Positions 37,246 through 49,420 of a stretch of DNA of 64,000 bases are shown one piece after another. The number at the start of each line of letters is the position of its first letter. Within the stretch, counting starts at the first letter, position 1. The stretch is from Megaleporinus macrocephalus. Its lineage: Eukaryota > Chordata > Actinopteri > Characiformes > Anostomidae. The position numbers and the translations under genes are program-made. The stretch covers positions 16,274,024-16,338,023 of the forward strand of contig CM038716.1 in assembly GCA_021613375.1 (NCBI GenBank). The letters run 5' to 3'. A model generated the notes under the pieces. The model was given only the letters and a program-made list of their open reading frames with translations, was not told where the DNA came from and searched no databases.

Positions 37246-38381
37246 CTCCCCAGTTTTTTTTCCCACCTAGTCCAAATGACTCAAATTTTACAAGCAATAC
37301 TATAAATATAGCTGGTTTGTCATACAATCATTAAAAATAATGAAGTGGAACTTTACTCTTAAAAACACACTTTCAACCCGGTGCACTTATATCTCAGGGT
37401 CCCACACACCAGGAGGGAACTCATGTACATGTATGTGAGTGACAGCATCTGCCAAAACTATTTTGTTGTTTTTTTTGTATCCAAAACAATTTATTTTGTC
37501 TTTCATCCCACTGTGGACACCAACAATCCATTTAACAATGAGTGGGACACAGCATATTTAAGCATTCATGAGACACTCTGCCTGGACCAGTTATGGATAA
37601 TTGAAGGTGGTAAGGAGGCGGAACATGAGGCTTATTCACCTGCGCCCATCTGTAAGAAGACTCAGGTGTGCACACTCAGGGTTTTATACATCTAATGTTT
37701 TTTGGGCGCAAGCCATTTCCTGTTTTGTCCTGATTTTTCTGCACACTTTCACGCTGAAACACACAGTTTTATAAATGAGGCACAGTTGTTTTGCCTTCCA
37801 TAGAACTTGCATACAATCACAAAAACAGCTAGTAACTGTCAGTCAATCTTAGTTTATCTTATTCAACCTTAGCCTGACCTTGCCCTTGGACCATGCCAAA
37901 CAAAAAGTAAGAAAACAATGCAAGCTTTTAAAAGAAAGCAAAGCAGAGCAATGAATTTCATGTCAGTGTTAACAGCATTGAAAGGCGTGTGCATAAAAGA
38001 AGAAGCAGGAGTGAGCCAGGTTAACAAACTGTGTGATGTTTGTGTACCTTGCCTCTAAGATTTGTGGTGGCACCTCCATAAGGTGGAGAAGGAGATTATT
38101 ATATTAGTGAATGTAAATAACTTGATATTATAAGACGAACTGATACAGGCCTTAGATCACCCTACACTATTAATTGCTGTGCTGTGGTTTGGATGCCAGA
38201 TGAGTAACATAAGGAGGCTGCTTTCGACTACAGCTGGTCCAATTTTGGATTCTAGTGAGGACTCGTCACAAGTGTTTCTCTGTACAGTGGGATGCATGGC
38301 AATATGTTAATTTGTCAGAAAAAAATATTTTCACTATTTTTGGACCTTAGATCATCCTAACCTTTTTAGCAAAGAAACACA

Positions 38382-38837
38382 TGCTATCTCCGCCCTCTCA
38401 GTCACATCGCGAGACGTAGGGAGGCAGAACGGATGAAGGGCGAACATACACACAAGCTTATAACAAAACAGACATTAATAAAGAATGAATACAAAACACT
38501 AAGTACAAAAACTAACTAAAGTGGAAACAAAACAAGAAAAAACCCAACAGACTATAACAAACGACAAACAGGAAGGATACAGAGTCACAGAAATACCAAC
38601 AAGCATACATCCAGAGAAGAAGAAATTCAGACAATGATCGACAAAACAGGTAAGAAACAGAGAGTATAGAGGATACACAGGGAATATGAAACACCTGGTA
38701 ACAATGGGACGAGACGTAGACTAGGAACAGGTGAGGGGCGGAGACATGGAGGAACACATGACAAAACAAACAGAACAAGGTGGCTAGGACAGGGGAATGT
38801 AAGGAAGAAGACAGACGGAACAGGGCAGAGCATGACA
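38382..38837 (-). mobile_element. Degraded LTR of the 32-kb family
   Basis: Shared blocks with 32149-32629: CGAGACGTAGGGAGGCAG, GAAATTCAGACAATG, CGACAAAACAGGTAA, AACACCTGG, GGGGCGGAGACA, GCATGACA at the end (38837). The left end is poorly defined, and no target duplication is convincing. Confidence 0.7.
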
Positions 38838-40164
38838 ACCATGCCTTGTACTAACAGTTGGGTTTTGGGGTTTTCCAATTCAGTTTAACATAAGATTAGC
38901 ATTTTACTGAATTGTTTCTCTTCATATTTTCTCTTCTCATGTCCAAATGTAGTGAGTACCCAGATATTGACTTCAGTGTTAGTATTAGAATAATGATATC
39001 TTTTATATTGGAATCCATGTGAAGAAGAACCATGGAAAATAAAAATATATATAAACTGCTCTTAACAAATGCATGCACAAAGACTAAACTGTACAGCTGT
39101 GGAGCTAATAATGAGAAGGCATATCTGGGGACAACTTGAATCCTGGAGAAATCCACAGCCAACTACATTTGTTGGCGAACCTACTCCAAAGGCTTCTAGT
39201 TTGTGTTCTTTTGAAGACCCAGGGAACCTAATTCTGTGTTTTCTTTAATTAATCTTGTTTTTGAAGGAAAACAGCAAACATGAACTAAGTATACCATTTA
39301 TATATATAGTGTTCCAGTGACCATTAACTATTGCAAATTGTTTTCCTCGCAATGTAAACTGGGCACTCCTAATCTTGGGTATTACTTCCCTGAGCATTCC
39401 CCTGACAAGACTAGACTCGCCTCCTGTGATGAGGACAAAACTATGGTGAAATAAATGGTGGAATATGCCCAGTCCTCACAAAACAGTTTCAAAATCAGAG
39501 TAACTTTGGGAATTAAAGATAACCCACCATAACTAAAGCTAACAAGCTAGACTGCCTATTTGTAGCTGCTGGTTGATGTTTATTCTTTTATCTGTACAGC
39601 ATCACCATTCAGGTTTTTGTTTGTTTATCCTTCTGCACTTTTCTTTGTCTGTGACTCGTTAGCCTTATGAATTCTGGATAATGATTTTAATTTCATATGA
39701 GTGGTGGACAGAAAGCTGTCAATCAAACTGCTTGTTAGCCACACCCACCCAGTTTCTAAAGCTGTTTGTTTCTTTTAGCATCTATATCTCATATGTTTCA
39801 TTCACATTTCACTAATTTCACTTAAGTTTAGTATCATGCAAGCTTTTTTAAATGTTTTACCACATTTAATGACACTAGCAAAATAAACTAGGCAGCGGAA
39901 CACTTACAGAACAGTTTTCCACTGAGTAAAAAAAACGTATATGTTTAAAGTAAGTCGGTGTTCTGAACACCAGGGTCAGCACAGTTACATCAGGGCGTTG
40001 TGGAGTAGTGGTGATTGATGCAGTCCTACATTCCTAGTGCTTTTTGCTTTGATGTCACCTAGCTAACTAGCGTGTCTGTGCCCAGGGCTAGGTTGACCTT
40101 GTGGAGAATCAGTATTCACTGCACCTGCACACTGTGGATTATTCAGGTGCTGAAATAGAAAAGG

Positions 40165-40365
40165 GAATAATGAGCAGGCCTTTGTATAGAGCGACACGTC
40201 GTTAAATCTCTCTGGAGACTGGAGTTAATCTGGCCACTTCTCTTTATCAGAGCGCTGGCCCCAAGCCGCGGGTCATGCGGCTCTTTTGTGGGGGAAAACC
40301 ATGCAAATGACACATGCAGAACTTGTCAGGTCATTTGTAGCACAATGGCGTGAGGACTTTGAGTG
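40165..40365. other. Unique block, candidate conserved non-coding element
   Basis: It contains GCGACACGTCGTTAAATC, AGAGCGCTGGCCCCAAGCCG and ATGCAAATGACACATGC (an octamer-like ATGCAAAT). It is repeat-free. A regulatory role is conjecture based on composition and the octamer word. Confidence 0.35.
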
Positions 40366-42004
40366 CACGCAGGACAGGGCTAGTCTTCCTTCAGTGATGT
40401 ATGAGGGCCAGAGGTGGTTGAGATAAGAGCTGCGAGTGGAGCTGTGCTCTGGCTTTGGGGTGTCAGCAGAGTGGTCTTAGCATAGCCCTGCCAGATGGCG
40501 AAGATGGGGTCTATATTTAGTTCTCTGTGGGTGACCTTCTTCCTGAATCAATTGGCTTCTGTGTGTGTCTTTCCCTTCCTTAGTCTCTTTCACTTCTTGG
40601 CTTTTTCTCAGCTCTCCGATGAGGGGAAAGTTCTAGTTATCAGCGCTCCAGCTGGCATGCTTTGGCACAGATTAACTGAGCCTGTCCCTCTTGCCTCTCT
40701 TTCCAAAAGCCTTTGTAGTTTTCCTTCAGGAGTCCTTCATATGCCCATGGCTTAACATTATAACTAAAGCACCAGTCTTTGGGCTCCAGGCTGTGCAGGA
40801 ACTTCTGTGCAGAAAAACTGTGAAGCTCAGTAGGGCTTTTATTAAGGCTGATATTTTGATCCAAACGCTAATATAGGCCAAGAACCAGCTGGTCGAGTCC
40901 AATCCAAACAAGTTTTGAATCCAAACATGACCTGAGCAAGACAAAGTCGTGTCTGAGCCACCATTTCAACCACCATCATCTGGAGACAGAGTAAAACTCC
41001 ATGTGTCTGATTGCAGCACTTGCTAAGTTATGTTAGCAACAATGTTTACTAGCGACAGGGAAAGCTTGGAAGGTTGACTTGATTGAACTGTGGTGTATGC
41101 AGTTAAACCATAGAACCTCTGCTATGCAGGCCTTAGTTCTGCATGGTTGATGACAAATCTTATTTAAAAGCCCCCCTTTTCTTAGTGTTTCACAGAATTT
41201 GTTCAGAAGGCATCGTCTGTGGAGGCTTCGGATTTGCCTTTTCCTGAACTGATAGTTATCCCCTCAGCCTGTAAAGCTGTGAGGGATAAAGCTTGCCTCG
41301 TCTCACTGCGGGATTGATTTTTTTAGACTACAGAAGGAGAAAAAGTGCAATGTCTATTAAAATGTTGTCTCTTGTTCAACTTAAAGGTCAGTACGATGTC
41401 AAATAGAGAAGGTCCAGGCTACCAGGAGAGTTAAACCCTGTTGTTTGATTCAGCTCAATTCTGCTTTCGGTGAATCCTCGGAATATTCACGAATTGTATG
41501 CTCTAAAGAATAGAGCTGCAGTGTTTCACTCAGCCACGATTCAGTTTAATTGGCTATAGTGGGGCCAAGATTCTTACAATATTCTGAACAAAATGTGAAA
41601 ATTATGACTATAATTACATTGTTGCATAATGACACTGGAGCTGATAAGCAGGAGGAGTGCTGGAAAGAGGCGATGGCTGGTGCTGGCTGTTTACAAATGT
41701 TGGTGTTTAACCAGTGCAGTGGCATTAAAAGGCATAATTAATAGAAGGTTTGTTCTCTATGTTGCAGTGTCACACCTCCACGAGTCACGCCTTCAAGTTT
41801 TATTTATATATTGCGTGGTGTGAAGTCCCCAGCTTGAGGCCTAGTCAGCGAAGTCCCCAATTCACAGCCTACGCAAACTCCCCTACTGCAGTGAAAAGTG
41901 TCTTGGCTTGCAGCCTAATCAAACTACCACAACACAAATTCTCTTTTTAGTCGATGATACAAAACAAAAACTGAAAATTTAAAAACAGAAACGAATATAC
42001 CGCA

Positions 42005-42425
42005 AGCCACAGAAAACCTCTTAATTTTCTTTATTGTCATTGTGCAAAGTACAGGTACAAAGCCAAGGAAATGCAGTAAGCATCCAACCAGAAGTGCAAA
42101 ATACATTATTATTTACATAAAGTGCAAAACAGAAATGACTAACAATTTGAGGTTATTGTACATGTGGTGGTATATAAATAAATATATAGAATGTAGGTGT
42201 ACACAGAATGTGAGATAGGGGGGTGGTATATAAAAAAGAATATAAATTACTCTACATGTATACAGTAAGAAGTGAAATGCAAAGATTGCACAGAGCAGCA
42301 TATGTTGAACAACAGTGTAACAGTGTAAGCAATAACTACAGATGTAAAGGTGCAGTATGAACAGAATTGCGAATATAAATAGAACTGTATGTGCATGAGA
42401 ATTGCTGTTGTTGAGAATCCATATT
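42005..42425. repeat. Probable fish interspersed repeat
   Basis: It opens with TTTCTTTATTGTCATTGTGC.. and AGTACAGGTACAAAG, then has GCAAAACAGAAATGAC, AGAAGTGAAATGCAAAG and related short words. This wording is typical of a widespread non-coding repeat in fish. There is no second copy in the window to confirm it. Confidence 0.35.
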
Positions 42426-43318
42426 GTCTCTTTCCATAGAAACGAGTGCATTTCTATTATTGACCATTTCCAATTTTCTATATCATTTGAACACGGCAGC
42501 TGCTCTCTATATCCTGTGAAAGCTTCTTGATGAATAGGCCAAATGAAATGCTCTAAAGTGACTTGGAATAAAACCTATTTACATGAACTTGCACTAAAAG
42601 TAAAGAGTTTTTTGGCCTCTCTGGTAAAGTTACTGTTTTGGAGATGCTCCAAACATGATATGTTAGCAATAAGTACACTTAGAAGCACTCACGCACCTTC
42701 ATATAAATGTAGCATTACTTATATAGTTACTGTAATCACTGTAGCACACAGAACGCTTCAGTTTCACCTGCTGATACGTTTTACTGTGGCCAGTGTGTAC
42801 ATGTGTGCATTACTCTGAGAGAAGATTTGTTGGAGGGAGTTTAGGGGAATTAATATATTGTTTATAAAGTATTTGAATAAATGAGATGTTTAAATGTTTG
42901 TTTGAATGAAATGTGAAATGTGGGATGAGAAATCCAATAAAAACTAATCAAAACACTTACAAACTTACTGGTAAAGTAGTGAAAAACGTTGCTTGTACTG
43001 ACTTTGCACTTAAAAATGGGAGGTGGTTATGACACTGTACTTTTAAAAGCTGCAGAAGCCCACTGCAGCCACATGTCTACATCTCCCTTTATGCTATTAA
43101 TACTTTTCTTCTTAACTCAAGCTCTCTTTAATAGCAGTTTAGTTGGCCATTCTGACAGTAACCCGGTCCTGACCAAGCACTTTCAAAAGCTTCCTCACTT
43201 CCTGACGCCTAAAACTTTAAATGAACTTGAGCGACAGCATCCAGCATAACATGCAGGCAGATCGTGTCCAATTTGCGTCGGAAACCGCCGCGAAAGGCTT
43301 AGAACATCAAGGCTTCTG

Positions 43319-43457
43319 TCTTTTCTCTCTTTCTCTCTCACGCTTTCTTTCTTGCACTCTCTTTCTCACTCACTCATCTAATTTGCACTCCATCTGCACC
43401 GACTATAGTCCAGATGTGCGCTGTAGAAAAGGTCATCATTTCCTCCCTCTCTCTCTC

Positions 43458-43491
<34 letters not shown>

Positions 43492-43640
43492 AATCACAGG
43501 CTGTAATTAGCACTCTGAATGCTGCCATGTCCCCGTACCCCTTTAACTACTGCAGCCCCTCTCCATCCACGAATAGGACCCCTCTAATTATGGCACATTT
43601 CCTGCCTTCCTCTCGTCCTCTCGTCCTCTCGTCCTCTCCT
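43319..43640 (+). repeat. Pyrimidine-rich tract with TC microsatellite
   Basis: TTTCTCTC-rich DNA at 43319-43375, pure TC at 43440-43492 with a single G interruption, and a TCCTCTCG triplication at about 43611-43640. Confidence 0.85.
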
Positions 43641-44429
43641 CCTTGAGTGGAGTTGAGAAGGGGCCGGGGGGAGTGGATGAGCGCAGAGCGCTGCGGGGAG
43701 TAGAGGAGAGGGAAAAGAGGGCGTGCGAGACTTTGCATGTGTGTGTGTGAGAGTGTGAGTGAGTGAGCGAGCGAGTGAGAGAGAGAAGGAGATTGTTTGA
43801 GCTTTTTTCTACGGAGGGCTCTGGGGTTTTATGTTCTTATACCATAAAGAAAAAGAAAGAGGGATCAGCTTCCAGAACAAGGCTAAGATTTACATAAGGT
43901 TCCCTCAGAGCGCGCTCACACTGCGCACTTCATCCAAACAGCCAGAGTCAGTTCCTCTGAACACCTTTAACAGGAAATAATAATAAAGCCCCGCGCTGCT
44001 CCTCTGTGCCCTGTTAGAGGCAGTAAGAACAGTTGGTGGCGGCTCTGTATCAGATCGCGATTGTCATCTCACGTCCTTCATGAGGGCTTTGCTTCAGGCA
44101 CCTGTGACCTACTAAACCAATGATGTGAGTATGAATGAAGTGAGCTCGGACTGTACTGAGTTGACGCCACTGCATCTACAGTGCCAAGAGCCCTCCACAG
44201 TTCATTTATCTGCTCAATAATCAGATGTGTTTTGGCTAAGAAGGATGAAAGGATCAAAATGCTTCTTGGCTTATACAAGCAGTTCTAGAATTGCTTAAGC
44301 AGTTCCTCATACTCACACGTTTCCATAAATATAGCTATTTATAGATTCTGAGTCAATTAAGCTCTTTCTGCAGTCCTACTAGTGTCCAATAGTGTCTACT
44401 GATTGTAATCATATAACCAAATAACATAT

Positions 44430-44755
44430 TTTACTTTGTTTAAAAACCTTTACCTTAGTCTTAAATGTATTTCCACCAGTGACTACACCAGATATCATTA
44501 AAACAGATATAAATAAATATACAAAGTAAATACAAAATACAACCCATACAAAGTAGTATCTTATTTTGAAAGAAGTAGATAATATCTAGATAATATAGAT
44601 AATATCTCCAGTTTGAAGAACAAAGTTTAGTTCCAGATTTGTCCTGGATGCCCTAAACATTGCATGAATTTATTCCATTCCATCACCAGCTATTTTGATT
44701 TAGCTTAATGAAGTACTGACTATTAGAAGCAGGTATTATATGAAAACAGTAAAAT
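44430..44755 (+). repeat. Unnamed fish repeat C, copy 2
   Basis: The fullest match to 22138-22425, including TAGTTCCAGATTTGTCCTGG and GATTTAGCTTAATGAAGTAC, with a local TAGATAATATC triplication at about 44575-44605. Confidence 0.75.
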
Positions 44756-45252
44756 CACTTTTATAAATGTTGACTCATATCCTCTCCTACAAAAATGGAA
44801 ATCCATGTGCATAAATCATATACATTTTCTTTGAAAAATATTCCATCAGCATCAATTAAAATATAAAGTATGGGCTTCAAAGATACTCAGTCCAAAAGTA
44901 ATATATAATAATATAAGCCACTGAGTGCACAGCTTAGGTACAATACACCAGAATGCCAAACAGTATAAAATCACTATTAATAGACTCTACTGCATGTCCT
45001 CATCTCACTGTTAATCATCCTTTCAGAACATTAATTGATACTTATTGATGACATTCACAGAGGACTGTAAGTAGGATTTGTTAATGAAGCTGCAGCAAAG
45101 TGAATACTTTCTGTATACTTTGGGTTCTTTTTGTGGATTTTGTGGATTTAGGTTTTAGAAATATGGAAAATTCTAAAAGTCAACAAACTTTCAAGCACTG
45201 CTGTTTATGCTAGTGTGATTTCCCAATTTAATTAATATCTAAATGAGTACCT

Positions 45253-45590
45253 GGCGGCACGGTGGTGTAGTGGTTAGCACTGTCACCTCACAGCAAGACA
45301 ATCCGGGTTGGATTCCTGGTCCGGGCTGTTCTGTGTGGAGTGTGTATGTTCTCTCTGTGCTTGAGTGGGTTTCCTCCGGGTACTCCGGTTTTCTCCCACA
45401 GTCCAAACACATGCATCTTAGGTTAATTGGTCACTCTTAATTGCCCATAGGTGTGAGTGAGTGTTGTCCATGGGATGGACTGGTGAACTATCCATGGCGT
45501 ACGCCGCCCTCGCCTGACACTGGGATTTGCTCCAGCCCCCCGTGAACCCGACTAGCAGGATTAAGTGGCAGATAATGGATGGATGGATGG
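45253..45590 (+). mobile_element. tRNA-derived SINE with 10-bp target duplication
   Basis: The head carries an RNA polymerase III box A (TGGTGTAGTGG, 45263-45273) and a box B (GGTTGGATTCC, 45306-45316, one base from consensus) about 33 bp apart, as in a tRNA. The body has the TTTCCTCCGGGTACTCCGG block and the 3' end is a (TGGA)n tail. A perfect duplication ATGAGTACCT flanks it (45243-45252 and 45591-45600). It is intact, so relatively young. It would have used LINE machinery for insertion. Confidence 0.92.
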
Positions 45591-45869
45591 ATGAGTACCT
45601 AAATATGGATTGACAGAGAATGTTAAGGGTAACACTTTACTTAAGGGTAGCGTTCATATGGGATGTACACATACAGTTCCCAATGCAAATATATCAAACT
45701 ACAGTCAGAGACACCTAGATACCAACAGATTATTTTTATCCAGGAAAAAGCCTCTCCTGTCATCTACACACAGACGTAAGCAACTGGGCTTTGCTAAATA
45801 CTACAGGGACTATAAGCTTTTTGACAACAAACACTTAAGGTGGTAAAATAACGGCTGACTGCACTAAAG

Positions 45870-46431
45870 AACCTGAAGAACCTGATGCTCACTGGTAAGT
45901 ATGTGCTGCTGTTTTCCTCCGGAGGCTCGGGGAACCTTGTTACGGTACATGGCATTGTGGACTGCAATACCAGGACATTTTTAATGAAAGTCTGTATCAA
46001 AGTCTATATTTGCCAAGAAACCAAAAATGGCTGGTGATTGGATCTTTCATGCATACAGATCAACACATGTAAGGCTTACAGAACACAAAATCAAGCTCCC
46101 GATCTAAACTCCATAGAAAACCTGCGAGGTGAGCTAAAAAGGAGAGCGTGCAAGAGAGGACCTAGGACCCTGGACGATCCAGATAGATTCTGTAAAGAAG
46201 AATGATCTCAAATTTCTTATTGCCTGCTTTGCAAGATGTTAAGTGCTGTTTTAGTGGCAAAGGCAGTTTAAACGCAGGGTTTTTGTTAAAAGGAAATCAA
46301 CCTTGATAAATAATTTTTTCTCAGAACTGAAAATTTTCAGCGTGAAATTAAGAAAATGAATTAAAAAGTTAATTTTCTGCAACCCTTTGATCCCATTTCC
46401 ATAGGGGTGCCAATAACTGTGGAGGTGACTG
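45870..46431 (+). pseudogene. Tc1/mariner transposase relic, C-terminal half plus 3' end
   Basis: Near 45916-45963 the + strand reads SSGGSGNLVTVHGIVD, like the conserved strand before the second catalytic Asp region of Tc1 transposases. From 46098 it reads PDLNSIENLRGELKRR, the signature around the third catalytic residue (PDLNPIENLW..LK); the Glu in IEN is retained. A stop follows RFCKEE at about 46203. Frameshifts separate the two blocks. The right terminal repeat, GGGGTGCCAATAACTG..GGTGACTG, ends at 46431 beside TA. The left end and N-terminal domain are absent, so it is dead. Confidence 0.8.
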
Positions 46432-46933
46432 TATATAGACATACACTGTATGCCCAAAAATTTATGTACCATGTAGTTTGGGGTTGTACTGCACTGCTTG
46501 GTGAAAAACACCTTTAGATAGCAGGTGTGCGCTGACAGTAAGGAGCAAATTGGCTAAAAATAATAAAGTATTCAGAGTTGTTTTGAAAAGCTCATTTGCT
46601 GAACTTGTGGAAATGAAAAGCCGTGTGATCTACCGGTTCTAGTCTGAATTTGTTGTACGCCCAATTGTGCTGTATGTAGCGGTGTGCTTATTTTTTCAGT
46701 TGTCTGAGCACTCTGTACACCTGTCTCTCGAAAGTGTGTGTGTGTCCTTTATCCTGTCCCAGATAAGCTGTGTGTGTGTGTGTTTGTGTGTGTATGGTCT
46801 CATTAGCTGGGAGATATCAGCAGTGATTAGAGCGGCTCTGCTGGAAACACTGCTGCCGGCCACAGCAACATCATACACCTCTTTACTTCTCCTTTCTGTT
46901 TTCTCTCCACTCTATGTTTCTCCCATTCCCCTC

Positions 46934-46935
46934 TT

Positions 46936-46970
<35 letters not shown>

Positions 46971-46972
46971 TC
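46934..46972 (+). repeat. CT microsatellite
   Basis: (CT)n with one TTT interruption, within a pyrimidine-rich stretch at about 46880-46980. Confidence 0.9.
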
Positions 46973-47270
46973 TGTCCACAGTTGCCTGTCTCTGCAGACT
47001 GGCAGTGTTGGTTTATGAGCTGTGATGAAGCTGTGTAGTTTGTTTACAGCGAGGTGCTGAACAGTAGCAGTGAGCTGCAGTGGGTTTGGCTCTCAGTGGC
47101 GCGAAGTGATGAACAGGAAGCTCTCTTTGTTTCCCCTCTGCTCATTCTTTGGCTCCAGGGGCTTTCTGCTAATTCTCTGTTAATGTGACACAGCATGCAT
47201 CTCCAGATTAATTAACCGTCCTCCTCCAGCCCTCCGAGCACTGATACGAGCATGTGCGCATGTGTGCATG

Positions 47271-47272
<2 letters not shown>

Positions 47273-47318
<46 letters not shown>
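47273..47318 (+). repeat. GA microsatellite
   Basis: (GA)n of about 44 bp. It is the only long purine tract on the sense strand in the window. Confidence 0.95.
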
Positions 47319-47321
<3 letters not shown>

Positions 47322-48424
47322 ATGATATTATTTCATATAATTATTATTTTATATGTGAGTTCAGGTGAAATGGTGAACTGTGAGTGTAAGAGCTGGACCT
47401 GGAAAAATAAACATCTCTATGATAATGTACAAGAACCTTTCCTAAGGCCATTCTAAGTTAAACACAGACACACGTAAAACACATTTGGTGTTGTAACAGA
47501 CACGTACAGTTCAACTAAATCAATGGCAGAGCTCTGTGTCTACTGAGATAGCACAGAGAAAGAAATCCTAATTAAATAAGTTTCCATTAAATATTTAATG
47601 TCAACCTGAAATCAGAACAAATCTTCATCTCCTTGCTTGTTCATGGCTTCAGTTATGTTAAGTATAAAAGCAAAATCACATTGATTTCTGTCTGACGTTT
47701 GGTTGTGTCACCATGTGCATGTACTATATACTGATCCATCATCACCAAGTCATTAGCATTGTTCATGGCTGCACGGACATGTCTCTGAGACACATGATCT
47801 CCTGTCTTTTCCTCACTTTGGACTCTTTTGGGTTTTGGGCCGGTTGTAAAGGAATCCCTTATGAATCATTTCAGCTTGTTTACACTGAAAACCAGAGTTA
47901 ATGCTAACAGGAGGGAGGTTGTTCAGATATGTGCCAGCATTTGCACAATTTTCTGCCATGCTGCAAGGCTGGGAGGCGGAGATGGGGTCAGCTGCTGGAG
48001 CGGCGGAATACACACACAGACACACATGTAGTCAATCTTTTGCTGAAATGGTAATTACACTCATACAGCATGTATTTAACCTGACTTCTCTTCCCTGAAG
48101 TCATTTTCTCTGGCTTTTGCTGTGAGAGTATAAAGGAAAGGAAAAGCAGCGTGAATGCTAACAGCTGTTTCGCCTTCTCTACATCTTACATATAAAAAAA
48201 TACACATGAGGTTGTACTATATTGTATTATATAGTTATTATTGGTTATTTTTTGAATAAACATGAGCTTCTTAATTGAAATGTGAAAGAAATACCTCAGT
48301 TCAACCTGGTGTTTTTTTATTATAATCACTTATAATAGGATTTCTGCCAATGTACTTCATTCCACCTCACAGTTGCTAAGAAAGGATGCATCTGTGAAGG
48401 GTCAGAAACAGGTCATTTAAGAAC

Positions 48425-48635
48425 TGTAGCCCACCTGTTACTCTGTAAAGTATGAGCCATCCTCTATTCCTGTCCATCAGTAGAAAAGGACAACAATTGG
48501 ACCTCTGCTGACCAGACATTACGTGAGTGGTGGATGGTTTTCAGGTGCTGCAAGGATACTGAGATGGTAGTGTGTGTTGTAAGTGGTATAAGTATATCAG
48601 TCGTGTATCAGTAGCATTGCTGGGATTGTAGGTAG
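48425..48635. repeat. Unnamed fish repeat D, degraded copy
   Basis: It has CCATCCTCTATTCCTGTCC, ACGTGAGTGGTGGATGG and GATACTGAGATGGTAGTGTG in the order seen in family D, but with many differences. Confidence 0.5.
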
Positions 48636-49171
48636 GTGTATTCAGGTGTACTTATTAAAGCACACATGCAGTTTCTCTCTTCTTTTTCTGTCTCAGTGCT
48701 CCACTCCTTCATGTGAGCAGCAGGGAGTGGCCAGCACTCCTGCTGAGTCTTCTCTCAAATCACTGACGCTCCACACAGCACACGCCGGAGCCTTACACAC
48801 CGCAGACTGTTATTCTCCACTAGAAAACACAAGCACTGCTGTTTCAACTGACCCCCTAGTTACACAAGCACCCCACTATATTCTGTTGCCCATTATTTAT
48901 ACATGGTACACTCTGAGCTGAAAACAACCCAACCTGGGTTATTTGGCAACTCAGCACTGGGTAAACATTGCACAGAGCACACGCTGGTTTATTTTGTTCT
49001 AACTGGCTGGTTTAAGTAATTGAACCATTGTGCTGGCTTGTCACAATGACACAACTCCGGAGTCTTTTTTTAGTTATACTATGGACGCAGTTTGTTTTTT
49101 TTCAATTAAAGGTTGTTTTTTTACATATAATCTTTTATTTATAATCTGATCAAATTTCCTGGATTTGTATT

Positions 49172-49386
49172 AGAGCAGTTGGTGTTTGGGTGGTGGATCA
49201 TTCTCAGCACTGCAGTGACACTGACATGATGGTAATGTGTTAGTGTGTGTTGCACTGGTATAATTGGATCAGACACAGCAGTGCTTCTGGTGTTTTTAAA
49301 CACTGTGTCCACTCACTGTCCACTCTGTTAGACAATCCTATCCTGTTGGTCCATCTTGTAGATGTAAAGTCAGAGATGATGAGGTG
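49172..49386. repeat. Unnamed fish repeat D, copy 3
   Basis: Contains CAGCACTGCAGTGACACTGA, TGTGTTAGTGTGTGTTGCAC, GGATCAGACACAGCAGTGCT and TCCACTCACTGTCCACTCTG. Read inversely, these match 21900-22065. Confidence 0.75.
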
Positions 49387-49420
49387 ACAGTGCTTCCCAT
49401 TGCGCCACCGTGCCACCAGA
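49387..49420 (-). repeat. SINE head fragment
   Basis: GACAGTGCTTCCCATTGCG followed by CCACCGTGCCACC is the complement of the tRNA-like head of the SINE at 45253, cut short at both sides. Confidence 0.5.

Noticed and set aside
45253..45330. tRNA gene call on the box A/box B head, and likewise at 60903-60966
   Set aside because: The heads continue into SINE bodies and are diverged from tRNA structure, and the 45-kb copy has retroposition duplications.
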